From Laetiporus sulphureus 93-53 (Eukaryota > Basidiomycota > Agaricomycetes > Polyporales > Laetiporaceae), in the NCBI RefSeq assembly GCF_001632365.1, contig NW_024468590.1:54384-118383 (forward strand): 64,000 nt of DNA. Reading direction: 5' to 3'. Both the position numbers and the translations under genes were made by a program. Below are positions 1-11,141 of this stretch, in pieces. The notes below the pieces were generated by a model. That model ran no database searches, was not told where the DNA came from, and saw only the letters and a list, made by a program, of their open reading frames with translations. How positions within the stretch are numbered: position 1 is the stretch's first letter; every line of letters begins with the position of its first letter.

Positions 1-495
1 CGTGGCCGGCGGACTGGTACATTGGCGAGAGCAGCGACGGAATCGCGGAAGACGGGCTGTTCTTCTCTGAGCTCGCCCTCTTCTGAGGGCTCTGGACGCA
101 AGCGGGAGCCCGATGGGGCGGAGCGCGGCTGCGAGCGATCGGCGTCGTCGTTGATGCGGCGCTTCTTGGTATATGCGGCATCGTGATCGTCGTCGAGTTT
201 CCGTTTGGCGGGCGTGGTGTCTCGCTGGGACGATGGGGGCAGGGAGAGGGTCGGGGGCAGTGGGGCGGAGAGAGGGCCGAGGATCTGTGGAGGAGGAATA
301 TCAGGCGGGAATCAGATAGAAGGATGGAGGGAAGCGTACGTCGAGACATTGCAACAGATGTTGGCGAGAGAGTTTCCTGTTGGCGGAGGTAGGGTGAGCT
401 GGACGGCCACGAGGCGCTGCAGAGGACGTCGCTGACCGCTTCTTGTGTCTGTGGGCCGTTGAGGGCGGCGAGGGGAGGAGGGTGGCGCTTGCCAT
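1..495 (-). CDS. Unrecognised basic, disordered protein, N-terminal part (3' end outside window)
   Basis: Exons are 340..495 and <1..284, with a 55-nt intron 285..339 (donor GTACGC, acceptor CCACAG, phase 0). The start ATG is at 495 and the model runs off the left edge. The first 52 residues are rich in Ser, Pro, Arg and His. The next exon is low complexity with a basic cluster around AKRKLDDDHDAAYTKKRR, which looks like a bipartite nuclear localisation signal, followed by an acidic stretch (EPSEEGEL). I recognise no domain. It is probably a nuclear protein, but only about 145 residues are visible. The intron fits the spacing and splice signals used across the window, which supports a real gene rather than a chance frame. 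Confidence 0.5.
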
Positions 496-3150
496 GTTAG
501 CGGAGGGGAAGGATGATGGTGGTGAGAAGACAAGAAAGCAGAGCGGCGTTGACCGCAACAATGGACGGCGGAAGGTCAAACGCGAATTGCCACCCTCTGC
601 GTGGGCGCTTGTGACTTCCACTCTCTCGGGTTTCCCGTCGCTAACGCCATATCCATCATTTTATTCTCCCTCCTCGCCGTCGTTGCCATCAGCCTGCATG
701 CGCTGCTCCTCGCCGTCGTCGCTGCAGAGCCCGGCGACTGCAGCTGGCAGGGTCGGATCGATGAGGATATGCATGCCCCGATCCAAGTATGGCAGGTAAG
801 AGCATGCGCATCAATTCCTTCCATTCTCATGCCCATCACGGGCTCATTTCTCCCCCGCTCTCTCTTTTCCATTCTACGAGCGACTTGCTCGCACGCTGTA
901 TATCGCGAAATCTCAATGACATTCCAGTCCAGCCCAGCAAGCTGGATAACCCCTGCCCGGATGGGCCGCCAGCCGTCGCGCACGGGCCTATCAACTGATC
1001 ACAGTTACTGCATGGTCCCTGCCCAAAGGAGAGAACGCCCAATCATGCAGCGACTCCGGGTGCGTCCATTTCGTTTCTCACCAATACCGGCCGTCTATTC
1101 TCAGAGACTCGCATTCAAAACGTTCTCCACAGCCTGGAACGTGACCCGGTCCCGTCCACCTCCCACGTTCGCACTCTGTCCACCAGCAGGTTCGAGATAT
1201 CGCCCCTCGCACAGGCGCTGCTCATTGGTGCTCTGTCTTTCGCGCGTCTCAGCGAATCCGATCGGTGACCTTGTTCTGCTTCACTGCCTCCCGCAATCCC
1301 GCGAACGCAGGCCTCGACCGCCCGCAGACCGCTCCTGACTGTGCGTCATCTTGTCTCGAACAGCACTGCCCTTCTGTTCTCGCCCGGTGTCGTCTGCGAT
1401 GCTTATTCGTCTGATGCTGGACGGGACGAGACGCAGCGAGCGCGAGGAGGAGAGGACAACCCGATATCAGGCGCAGTCTCCCCGCGAGCGCCCGGTGATC
1501 TCAGCGATCGGTACCTGAGCTTGGTTCCGAACTTGCTATTTCTGGTCTTCATTACGCCGGATCTCCTTGGCCCAACGCCTCCTCCTGCATCCTCATGTAT
1601 CCTTGACATTACACACGCATGCATTCTGCGCAACCAAAGCGAGGCCACCGTGCGGCACTCCTCCTCTAACGATGCGGCCTATGGCGCAATCTCAATTATC
1701 AATCTCAATTATCAACAACGTTTCTCCGAGATGACCAGTGTTCATGCACATATCTGGATATCCCGCAAACCGCATGCGCCACCTGCCCGACTCACGAGGT
1801 CAATGTCGCACAGGATCCGCAATTCTCAAAGGTCATGCACTGCCGCCATGTATCCCGCAAGTATGCATTTGCTTCTGCAATCCCATGCTCATATCAAGAG
1901 CGGCAGATGCAGCACAATTTCGTGGGAGGGACTATCGTCTCGCTTACATGCACCTGGATATCTGTGGAAGCTCACTCCAACCAATGCTTGCAATCTCATA
2001 TGTGCATCGGCGCCGCCGAACGTGGGTACGCCAGTGGCTGACACAATCTCTCTAACTCCGCAGCTGACCCTCATCCCGCCTGCCGGCCGTTGAAACCTCT
2101 CGCGGAGCTCCTATTCAGTGTTTCGATGTCCAGCTGACGAATGATTGCGACCTTATTGAGCATACGTGACACCCATTTGCTCCCAGACGATCTAACGATC
2201 CGGTTTCTCCGAGTGACTATCCGAATCGGTTGGTCTGAATGCTTGGTGCGTCGTCTGCGGTTGACGTTCATTCTACGTGGTGCTTGGCGCGCCGATCGCA
2301 TGTTACGTACCCTCGGGCGCCACGAGCCTTGAGAACGACCAAAGCCGCCGAGCGGGGGCTGCGGCGCGAAATATACGTCTCACCGTTGGTCCGTCTGTAC
2401 GTCAGAATCGTTCGATACAATGTTAGTTACTCCGTCGCGAAGCACATTGCCACAGAAACCCATCTGCGCACACCTTAGTCGCCAATCGCATCATTCGCGA
2501 TCTCATATCTCGACTTCGCCGCCTTGCTGACGGCTCACATCATGTTAATTCAACATCAGCGTCCCGCCATAGAAGTTTGGGCTCACGCTGCTTCTTCTCT
2601 TCGGGAAGCTTGCATGCATGCATCGTCGGCTGAGCGTCCCGAACCGAGCGCGGAGCCTATTTCTGGAAGCCGTGGAATATAAAGCTTTGCATGCGAAATA
2701 TCTGTATGGAAAGTGCATCGTAAACAATTAAACAGATGCTGGAAGCTCTGTAGCAATCCACCATGTCGAATTAATTAAAGTCTGATTATTACTTGCTGGA
2801 GAAAACGTAAAGCCGCTGGTGGCCACAGCATGGCGACGCAGATCACGTGGGACCGAGATGACTGCCGGCGGTACTTTGGCGCGCTCTTGCTCTCTCGCTC
2901 GCGCCATTGCTCGCAATGCACAGCTAACTCCTCCTGTACATGCGCGTCGAAATACTACGAAGGACCATCTGTTGTCATCATCCAGATATCTGCGTCACAG
3001 GGTCTCGAGATAACGCGGATATTAGGTGACCTCGGTGTAATCTCATTACTCGGAATTACGCCGGAAGTGTGCTGAACACTGATATCCATCATAGCGGAAC
3101 TCGGAAGCTCCGCGCTGTGCAAATTCCACTCCTGGGGGTTTGTCATCCCG
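496..3150. other. 2.65-kb stretch without a supportable gene
   Basis: Open frames of about 245-250 codons occur on the plus strand (601..1338 and 1341..2093), but their translations are compositionally random and match no family I know. The stretch holds a perfect 13-nt tandem pair (ATCTCAATTATCA twice, 1689..1714) and AT-rich patches near 2530-2800. It separates two divergent genes and probably includes both promoters. I see no tRNA or other RNA gene. Confidence 0.5.
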
Positions 3151-3207
3151 GTATGCCCTCTCCGTTCATCTAACGGATGCTACGGGTAAAATACTGACCT
3201 CGCATAG
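3151..3207 (+). other. Probable 5' UTR intron of MED12
   Basis: A 57-nt segment starts with GTATGC, carries a strong branch sequence (ATACTGAC) and ends in CGCATAG. Removing it makes the ATG at 3251 the first one in the transcript and excludes an in-frame ATG at 3140, which would otherwise add 37 residues not expected in this family. This supports the 3251 start. Confidence 0.5.
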
Positions 3208-3250
3208 ACAGCAGTGGACAGAGCAATCACCCTCTGGAAACCTTTCTGTT

Positions 3251-6200
3251 ATGGCAGAAGGAGACTTTGAGCCACCTTCCGTATACGAGCTGCGTCCTCC
3301 CGAATGGCTCCCCAAGGCTCATACGACTGCAGACGTTGGTTCGTACCAGCAATGACAACACCATATGCGCCTAATCACCGCCTATCCACAGGATACATGG
3401 GGTTCTACCCTCCGCGCCCAGACGAAGATGAGGAGGTCCTCACCGAGACGAACATAAAAAATGGCTTCGTCCTAAACCTTTCCGTGCCAGTGAGTTCTAG
3501 GACTCTGCATGGAAGGAACCGCACTGAAGACCTACGAAAGGCGGAAACGTACAGTACCCAAGATACCATCAGAAATAGCTTGATACACGAGAATGCCCTC
3601 GGTGAACTCGAAAACCTCATGGAACAAATCTTCATCCGCCGTGCTGAGAACTTCGCCTCTCCCGTTCCGTACGTTTCTGCATTCATGAGCTCGCGTATGT
3701 GATATTCACATCAAGGGCTTAGGGCGTCGACCTTTCGCTTGCCTTCCCGAGTTACTCTCAACGACATGAAGCGTAAGGCGTGGTTCGCCGATCTCGCCAA
3801 TCCGGACGTCCCGCTGTACAAATTGGGCAAGAACGTACCGCACGGCGCGAAAGGACATGATCTGCTCGACCTCCTTCATACAAACAACGTGGCCATCCCG
3901 CGAGCCGTATGGTTCCTCCGTGTCTTTGGCGGGAACGAGACGGTGAGATGATCCAGTGGTTGAGTGCTTCGCATCATGATTCACCGTCGATTCATGCACA
4001 GGCAGGCCTTCGGAACAAACCAGGATACAATCCGACGCAGTACAGCGTCGAATGGGCCAACGTCGTGACAGGCTACCTAAAGAAGCAACTCGCAGATATC
4101 GCTCTGCCTACTGCGCCCCGCCCAGGACTGAACATCAAACAAACCTTCAAGAGCGTCCTCGCCGACCCCGACTCGCGTGAGCGGTGGATTTCGCGCTTCA
4201 CCTACTCGTAAGTCCACACCCGCCCACGTGCCTGTAGCGCCATTAACGACGACCCCCGCCAGACTGGAGCTCCTGCGCACGTTCTATGCAGAGGGGCTCG
4301 TCGACAACCGCACGTTCCTGACGTGGCTCGTGCAGCAGATGTGCAGCTGTAATCTCGCTCAGCTTGGCTTCGTCGTGCGCTTGGCTGATGAATACCTTGA
4401 TGGCATGCTTGTCAGCCGAGCTCTCACGCACCACTTCATCGATGCGTGCTTGAGCAAAGTGGTCGAGGTACGTAATGAACAGTGTAATGATCCGCGGCTG
4501 TCCTCGTATGCGAACACACATCAGATCCGCACTGCATCAGCCAGAGATCACCTCGTTAATGTTGAAACTCTCATCAAAAACTTAATATTAGTGCGTGCAT
4601 CGTCGTGTGTTCGGCTTCCTGCTCACGCGATCTGACTTAGCGAGCCTTCCTCGCCCTACCCGACGCCTTCGTCAGTCCGCGGACGTGGCTTGCATATGGC
4701 GAGTTGCTGGAAGAGGATCTCATAGGAGGCGGCGCCGTCGACTCGTCGGATAGCATTTTGCAACAGAATGCGAACACACTGCGGCAATCTTTGCAAGACA
4801 GCCTCTCCGATGTTCGGCGCCGGAACGAAGCGATGATCTTCCGGCACCTGCCTCCACGCGTTGTTGGCAGCCTTACTTCCGCGCTGTCGGACATCAAGGT
4901 CGGTCCTGAACCTTCCAGTCCTTCGGAAACCGTGCTGAGCCGGTAGTAGTTGCTGAATTCGTTGTCCGGGAAAACGAACATGGATAGTATCGTATTTTTC
5001 GACAACTTGCCAGATTCTCAGTCTTCGTTCACACGCAAGCTGGATATCCTGCTGACCTGGAGCGTCACACCGCTGCAATACGGGGACCATCGCCCGTATG
5101 CTGCGGGCTGTCTCCTCGGTGCGTGGCGCGAAAAAGCAGGCGAACGCGCCATCCGCCACGAGGCGGCGTCGCCAGACGAATATCTGCAAGATCAGTTGTT
5201 CGACTGGCTGGATTGCTCAGCAGATGCAGACAATTCAGACAACATACCTGCTGTCACGCTGCTTTTTGGGCAGCTTGTGAAGCGCGGCCTGTTTTCTTAC
5301 CAGCAGTACATGCAACGGCTGATAGCTCGAGGTGAACCGGGGATTTCGTACAACCAGGTATGAACCTCAACAACTGCACGAAAACATGACTCACTGTCCA
5401 TCAATAGGAGGGAAGATCACGACATCTGGAACTGCTGCGGTGCATTCCTCTACACAGCGCGGACTCGTCGTTGATCAGCCAGCGCAAGGTCACACTGTAC
5501 GGTGTCAGAGCCCGTGAGACACTTGAAGATACGAACGAACGCGAGATCCGAAAGGAGCTGCGTGCCCTCTTCCCTGAGCTGTTTGGCGGTATGGACGTGA
5601 TTTTGCGTTCGTTCATGCCGATTCACCTCATCCTGTTTAGGCATCCCATCTTCGTCGGAGACACTTACGGCTAAACTTCGGGAAAATTGTCCTACTCTGC
5701 TGAGTGCATGCCGCTATGAGCAAGTCAAGACCGTCAAGCAGTGGCTACTGCCGATTTTGCAGAAACATAGCTCTCAGTGAGTTCTGGTGGTTATGACCGC
5801 ATCAACGTTTACATGTCAAACAATCACAGGGCGGCAGCCGCTGGTGGCAAAGATATACTGATCACTTACACGTTAGCAGCTGTACTGATGGCTCGCACGA
5901 AATGTTACGGCTCGATGCTGGATGTAAGCCTAGTAATTCGTAAATGACTACCTCAGCTTACTCGAGTGGCTACAGCTCACTTTACACACACTGAAGCACG
6001 CGGCTACCTTTGAACTGATGACGGCTGTCATCCGGACGCTGCGCCAACATATGGAAATCTGGGCATGCATGAATGTCATGAAGATTATTTCTACGGCGCT
6101 GTACAGTGCTCATGACGCATGGAGAGGCAATGGAATCCGTATACGCGCCCTTCTCTTCGTCCTGATGGAATTCGACAACGGACAATACCTCAGCCCAGAG

Positions 6201-9008
6201 CAACGTGAACAGGTCCTCAGCGATATAACGCAGTATTCTCACGTCAGTGAAGTGCTCTGTCGCGCGTGACTTGGCTCAACGGATTACTCTTTAGGCTTTA
6301 CACCCCATCGGCCCGTTTTCAAACCCGGTGCCAGCGGTTCTTCCTGAAATTTTGCTATTAGCTGCAGATCCGCATCCAGATGCTCCCTCCAACCTCGCCG
6401 AGAATCTGTGGTATAAGTACATGAAGGCTGAAGACTGGGCATGGAAAGTCTGGGACAATACCATCGCCAGTCTTCGCCAGATACCTGTCATGATCCCCGA
6501 CATCGAAGGGCGGAGGGTTTGTGCGCTGCGGTATGCGCAGTTCCTGTGGCATGTCGACCAGCACCTGCCGAGAGGGTTAGACGCACACATCTTGGACTGG
6601 CTGCTAGGCGCGGGAAAGAACGAGATTGCTGCGCTCACTCCCGAGGCCTGGGACGTCGTAATCGTCGTTCTACTTCATCTCTGTGCATATGGCGCATTGG
6701 AGACGACGACGATACTGCAAGGGTTGATCTATCCAGTCTGGCAGGCAAGTGCCCTCGTGACCTCAACCGAACAGGGCTCCGCACTGGAAATACGTCTGGC
6801 GGCCGTGAACGGGCTCTTCAATCATCTACTCATCAAGGACGAATGCGGGACTGGGCTGCCACCCATGAATATCTTCGAGGCTCAGGGTCTGCAAACGCGG
6901 CGTCGTGATGTCTTCCGCGAACCTCACTTCTCACCATTGGTGGACAACTTGTCGATGCTGGTTCTGGTTGAACACAACCCCTCCCTTGCAGAACACCTAC
7001 GAACTCAGACGTCGTCACTCCGGGAGACTATATGTAGGATCGATGTTTTCCGGCAAGGTGTCTACCGTGATCTTGACGCAGTGCGCTACGCATTCGAGAA
7101 ACTGCTAGAGAATGGCTCGATCGCCGAGGACATGCACGAACCGCTAGTGGCAGCGCTGCGTCTAATGCTCCGCAATCCAGAAGAAGGTAAGGATGAGATC
7201 ACGTATCTTAGCATCTCGATTGACATGCGACTGGTGTAGCTGATGACGGTATCGGATTCGTCTCTGTGTCTTCACTCCTCACACCTTGGAAGTTGGCTGC
7301 TACTTCGATTGAGATTCGATTGACTCTGAAACAATTAGGAGAGAGCCTCGCGCGAGAATCGACTCGTCACGCGGCCAATATGACTCTTGATAAACTTACT
7401 GCCTTCGTCTTCAAGCATTGCAGAACGTCTGAGGAGGTCGATTTCGTAGCAGAGATGATGACTGAGGTCAGCAGAGAAGTCGCGGGAAAGGTTAATTCGA
7501 GTTTCCTTTACACACGTACTCTTCTCATACTATTATCAGTTTGTGAATGCAGGCTTGAGGCGAATGGTCGAATTATTCAAGGGACCGTACAATCCGCCAA
7601 GAATGGACGAGGTGGGCGATTTTGTCACGAATGCAGGAGAGGTCCTACGCTTGTTGTCGAAGATTGTCGAGCGCTTCCGAGAGGATACGTCCCTTCCTCC
7701 CTTGATACCGGCCACGCAGAATCAATTCATGGAGGCGCTGGATACCCGTTTGACTCAGGTCAAGGATGTGCTAGTCGCAGAGCAAGACGGTGTCACTGAT
7801 GAAGAGATTACCTCCCCGGCATCACACTGTGCTATACTGCTGTGCCGGCTGTTGCAATTTGTATTTGGATTTCCGGAAGCATGGACGCCGCAAGTAAAGA
7901 ACATGAGCGAGTCGCTGTGCAATACCATCGTCCAGCTAGCTCTCGTAAGCCTGGCTTGTTCTATCGCGATCGACCGGTTGACGAATCTCCGACAGGTTCA
8001 CGGAGAGGGTTTCGACATTGGTCTCGTTGCCTTTCCTCTGCTCCTGGACACGTTGTACTTCGTTCTGGACGGTGCGTGCTTTATCGTTTACGATTGTGCT
8101 GAATACTGACGATGGCCACAGAAATCCCAAGCGATCCAAAACTCACGACGTTAGATCCATTCTATCGCTATCCCAACCTTGAACCACGTTCGTTCTCGCC
8201 TGATATGCCACTGGAATATCAGAGTCGCCTGCGTGCGTTGCTGCCATATACGGCTTTAAACGCTACCGTTTCAAATCTATCTTATGCTACCCGAGATCCA
8301 TCCGGCGCGTTGGCAATTACACAGCCCGTGCAAAACAGGCCTTGGGAATGGACCGAGTACCTGGGGGACATTCCGCCAGGGGAAGCCAACCTCAGACACG
8401 AAGACAGGCCGGAAGAGCGTCTCCCATTGCGGAATACAGCGTCGATCTCCCTGGAGCTATTCGGAACGCGTCAAACGGGTGATCATATTGTGCATGTCAC
8501 TGAAGATTCGATGACGGAGGCCACTATCAAAACGTTCCAAGACAACCTCTCGAGCGAGAGCATATTTATGCGCGACTGGCGGGAGACCCGTGTGTTCGAC
8601 GATGAGGTCATCAGCAAGAGCAGATCGGAGAACGAAGACGACCCGCCAATGTCTAGCGCCTTTGCTACCGCCCAGAGCCCTAGCCAGACTCAGTCGGAAC
8701 GACCATCATCTTCATCCCGGCGAGGATCGCCTGCGCTGTCTGCTCGCTCAGGCCGCGCATCGTTGCCAAATTCGGGATCATCCATTCGCCAGAGTCCGGC
8801 GCAACAGCATCCACTCAGTAAGCTGTCGGCATCGACCGCTTCCGAGCCTATTGATGTGGACGCGTTTGACATTTCTGCGGTGGCCGGGGGCAGCAAGCGC
8901 AAGCAAGTGGATGATGATATGGACGTTGAGGTCGTGGAGGGTCCTGCGCGCACATATAAGAAGCAGAAGGCGAAGGTAAGCGCAAAAGTGAGGGTCAAGA
9001 AGAGGTGA
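3251..9008 (+). CDS. med12: Mediator complex subunit 12 (MED12/Srb8)
   Basis: MED12 is part of the Mediator CDK8 kinase module, which regulates RNA polymerase II transcription in the nucleus. There are 17 exons: 3251..3338, 3392..3668, 3723..3942, 4002..4207, 4263..4467, 4525..4590, 4641..4898, 4950..5357, 5408..5588, 5641..5776, 5830..5923, 5967..6242, 6295..7186, 7240..7490, 7540..7944, 7996..8071 and 8122..9008, about 1641 aa. The N-terminus has the family signature YELRPPEWLPKAH and GFYPPRPDEDEEVL. The Med12 domain follows at roughly residues 120-165 (SRVTLNDMKRKAWFADLANP), then the long helical body. The C-terminal 150 residues are Ser-rich with a KRKQ/KKQKAK basic tail. The join at 5923/5967 is uncertain: the conserved LD-LLEWLQ junction needs a 33-nt gap and a one-base shift, and the in-frame alternative used here drops LLE. 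Confidence 0.93.
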
Positions 9009-9256
9009 ACATTGGCATGGGTACATGACAAAGGAAAGGATGGGACTATCTAACTTATTCATAGCCGTGTAACGGATTCTACATCACTATATACCTTGCA
9101 GCTCATCTCGATATCCACATCCTCATCGATCTCATTCGCGGGCAGTGACGTATATATGCACAGTATCTTATCCGGATTCTATCTAACTTGTGCAGTAAAT
9201 CTCATCGAAAGTGGTATATGACGGTACAAAAAACGATGATGACATGATACCTTCTC

Positions 9257-10679
9257 TCATGCGGCAACTGCAACTCGTCGAGGAATGTCCGGTGCCAACG
9301 TGGGCACCTCGTTTTTTCCGCCTATCATGCCATCGGTGTGGAGTCCGAGTTGCAGCTTGTTCGCACGGCACTCTGTAACGAAGTCTGTGAACATCTGTAG
9401 TCGATGATTGTTAGCAGACAGATCTTGGCGCGAATAGAGGATTCACTGACTTCGATGGTGTCGAGAGGACCGCCCGCGCTTTCAGGGTGGAACTGCACAC
9501 CCCAGACTTTCCTGCCGGAATCCGCAGTGCTTTTTATACCCTCCACGCTCGAATCATTGCAGTTGATGAAGAACGGCTCCCAGCCGTCAGGGAACGGGTC
9601 TTGCAGGCGGAGTGCGTACTGGTGATTCTGGCTCGTTACGTATACGCGTCCTGCCTTGATGCTTCCCGACGACGCAAGCGCGAGCACAGGCTGGTTGTGC
9701 CCGCGGTTACCGAACATCATGCGGTACGCGTCGAGGCCGGCAGCCATGCCGATAACCTGATGGCCCATACAGATGCCGAAGATGGGTTTGTTCCACTCGC
9801 GAAGCGTGCGGCGAAGGTTGAGCGCAGCGGGCATGCAGTGATTCGGATCGCCGGGCCCGTTCGAGAGGAAAAGGCCATCGTAGCGGTCGCGGATCGTGTT
9901 GAAGTCGAAATTCCACGGCAGAACGGTGACCGCGGCGCCCCGCCGGACGAGCGAGCGCAGAATATTCGCCTTGGCACCAAAATCAAGCACAGCGACTCTC
10001 ACGTCACCAGTGGGGTTGAGTTCGTACGGCGTTTTCGTGGAGGCCTGCGCGACGAGGTTCTCGGTCGTCGGGTCCCAGTATTCCTCGGGTTTCGGAGGGG
10101 GAAGAGTGGCGTCTTCACCAACAGCGAGACGACCGAGAGTGGTACCCTGGTCACGAAGAAGGGTAGTGATGGCTCGTGTATCTACACCCGTGATGCCAGG
10201 GACGCCATTGCGGGCACACCATGCGGCGAGGGATTCCACGGCCGCGTGATGTGAGAAACGCTCGGCGAGGTCGGCGACCACAACTGCTGAGCATTGGACG
10301 GTGGACGACTCCAAGGTAACGCCAACATCTTGCGAGTTCACTGGAGTGATATTGCTGGGGACGCCATAATTGCCAATAAGTGGCGTGGTGAAGACGAGGA
10401 TTTGGCCTCGGTAGGACGGGTCGGTCATGGACTCAGTGTCTACAAAATTGTCAGGTGCCTGTTTAAGCGAGAACCCAGTTTACACTTACAAGAAGTGATT
10501 GAGGTGGAAAACACCGTCTCGCCGAACACGCTACAAGGTGCACCAAAAGAACGGCCTGCGAACGACTGTCCTGTCTTCAAATGCAGAACGGCAGGGTGCG
10601 AGGTGCTGACAGGCACGCTCGCATGGGTAGCTAGGCCTCGATGGAAACGAGGTACGCGGATGATACAGCGAGAAAACAT
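9257..10679 (-). CDS. cpa1: Carbamoyl-phosphate synthase, arginine-specific, small (glutaminase) subunit
   Basis: This subunit hydrolyses glutamine and passes ammonia to the large subunit, giving carbamoyl phosphate for arginine synthesis. Exons are 10490..10679, 9451..10439 and 9257..9394 (introns 50 and 56 nt), 438 aa, a normal length. The N-terminus (MFSRCIIRVPRFHRGLATHA) is Arg-rich and free of acidic residues, as in a mitochondrial presequence. The CPSase small-chain domain follows, then a class I glutamine amidotransferase with the nucleophile Cys in FGICMGHQ and the His/Glu pair in VQFHPES. It ends tail-to-tail with MED12 (about 250 bp apart). A spliced leader peptide ends 19 nt upstream of the start and probably controls translation. 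Confidence 0.95.
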
Positions 10680-10698
10680 GGTAGAAGGCAGCTAGGCT

Positions 10699-10825
10699 TC
10701 AATGGCTGAGCAGGGAGAAAACGAGATCGCTGAGGTAACTGTTGCCGGTCAGTCATGCGAACGCCCTCAAATAAAAAACGGGGACACCGTACTCACTCGT
10801 CGCGAGTACTCTGCGTGAAAATCAT
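10699..10825 (-). CDS. Leader peptide resembling the fungal arginine attenuator peptide (AAP), split by an intron
   Basis: This is a 22-codon upstream reading frame in the 5' leader of cpa1. Exons are 10797..10825 and 10699..10738, with a 58-nt intron 10739..10796 (donor GTGAGT, acceptor CAACAG, phase 2). The peptide begins MIFTQSTRD and ends DYLSDLVFSLLSH. In ascomycetes the AAP encoded upstream of CPA1/arg-2 stalls ribosomes when arginine is high. The Neurospora peptide as I remember it contains SVFTSQ and ends DYLSDHLWRALNA, so the DYLSD core and the 13-residue distance from its first Asp to the stop match here, while the Trp is Phe. If the intron is kept, the frame stops after ten codons (MIFTQSTRDE), losing the core. 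Role by homology; not tested. Confidence 0.72.
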
Positions 10826-11141
10826 GTACGAGCGGGGTCGCTCAAATTGTAATGGAGACTTTAGCAAGGCGATGAAGAAGTGGGAAAAGTCTGACTGACT
10901 CGCTTCGCGCGCCTCATTTTTATTTTTCGCTTTTCTACACATGCGCGCACCTTGAATTACGTCATCATGGCACGTGGGTCGCGTTCCATTGGCCTCAATT
11001 AATGGCTTGTACGCCCATTACAAACGCAATCTATGCTGCGTAACGTTTCGTTCTAATCTTCTCCAGTAAGCTCTTGGCGTCCTTGATGCGCCTCAGCGCA
11101 CCAAACCAATCCTTCGCAGTCTGCATGATTATAAGCACACC
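10826..11141. promoter_or_regulatory. Divergent promoter between cpa1 and the BSD-domain gene
   Basis: About 315 bp lies between the leader-peptide start and the BSD-gene start. It contains an ATF/CRE-like octamer TTACGTCA at 10957..10964, a CACGTG E-box at 10971..10976 and TGACTC at 10896..10901, which matches six of seven bases of the Gcn4/Cpc1 site TGASTCA. General amino-acid control of cpa1 through such a site is expected in fungi, but site use here is inferred from sequence only. Confidence 0.4.

Noticed and set aside
601..2093. Two long plus-strand open frames (245 and 250 codons) in the left gene-poor region
   Set aside because: The translations look random, contain no family motif, and lie in different frames without splice sites that join them; long frames by chance are expected at this GC content.
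3140..3250. In-frame upstream ATG at 3140 as the MED12 start
   Set aside because: A convincing 57-nt intron (3151..3207) removes most of this stretch, and the extra residues do not resemble the family N-terminus.
9487..10254. 255-codon plus-strand open frame opposite cpa1
   Set aside because: It is the antisense shadow of the conserved carbamoyl-phosphate synthase exon; the minus strand carries all the catalytic motifs.
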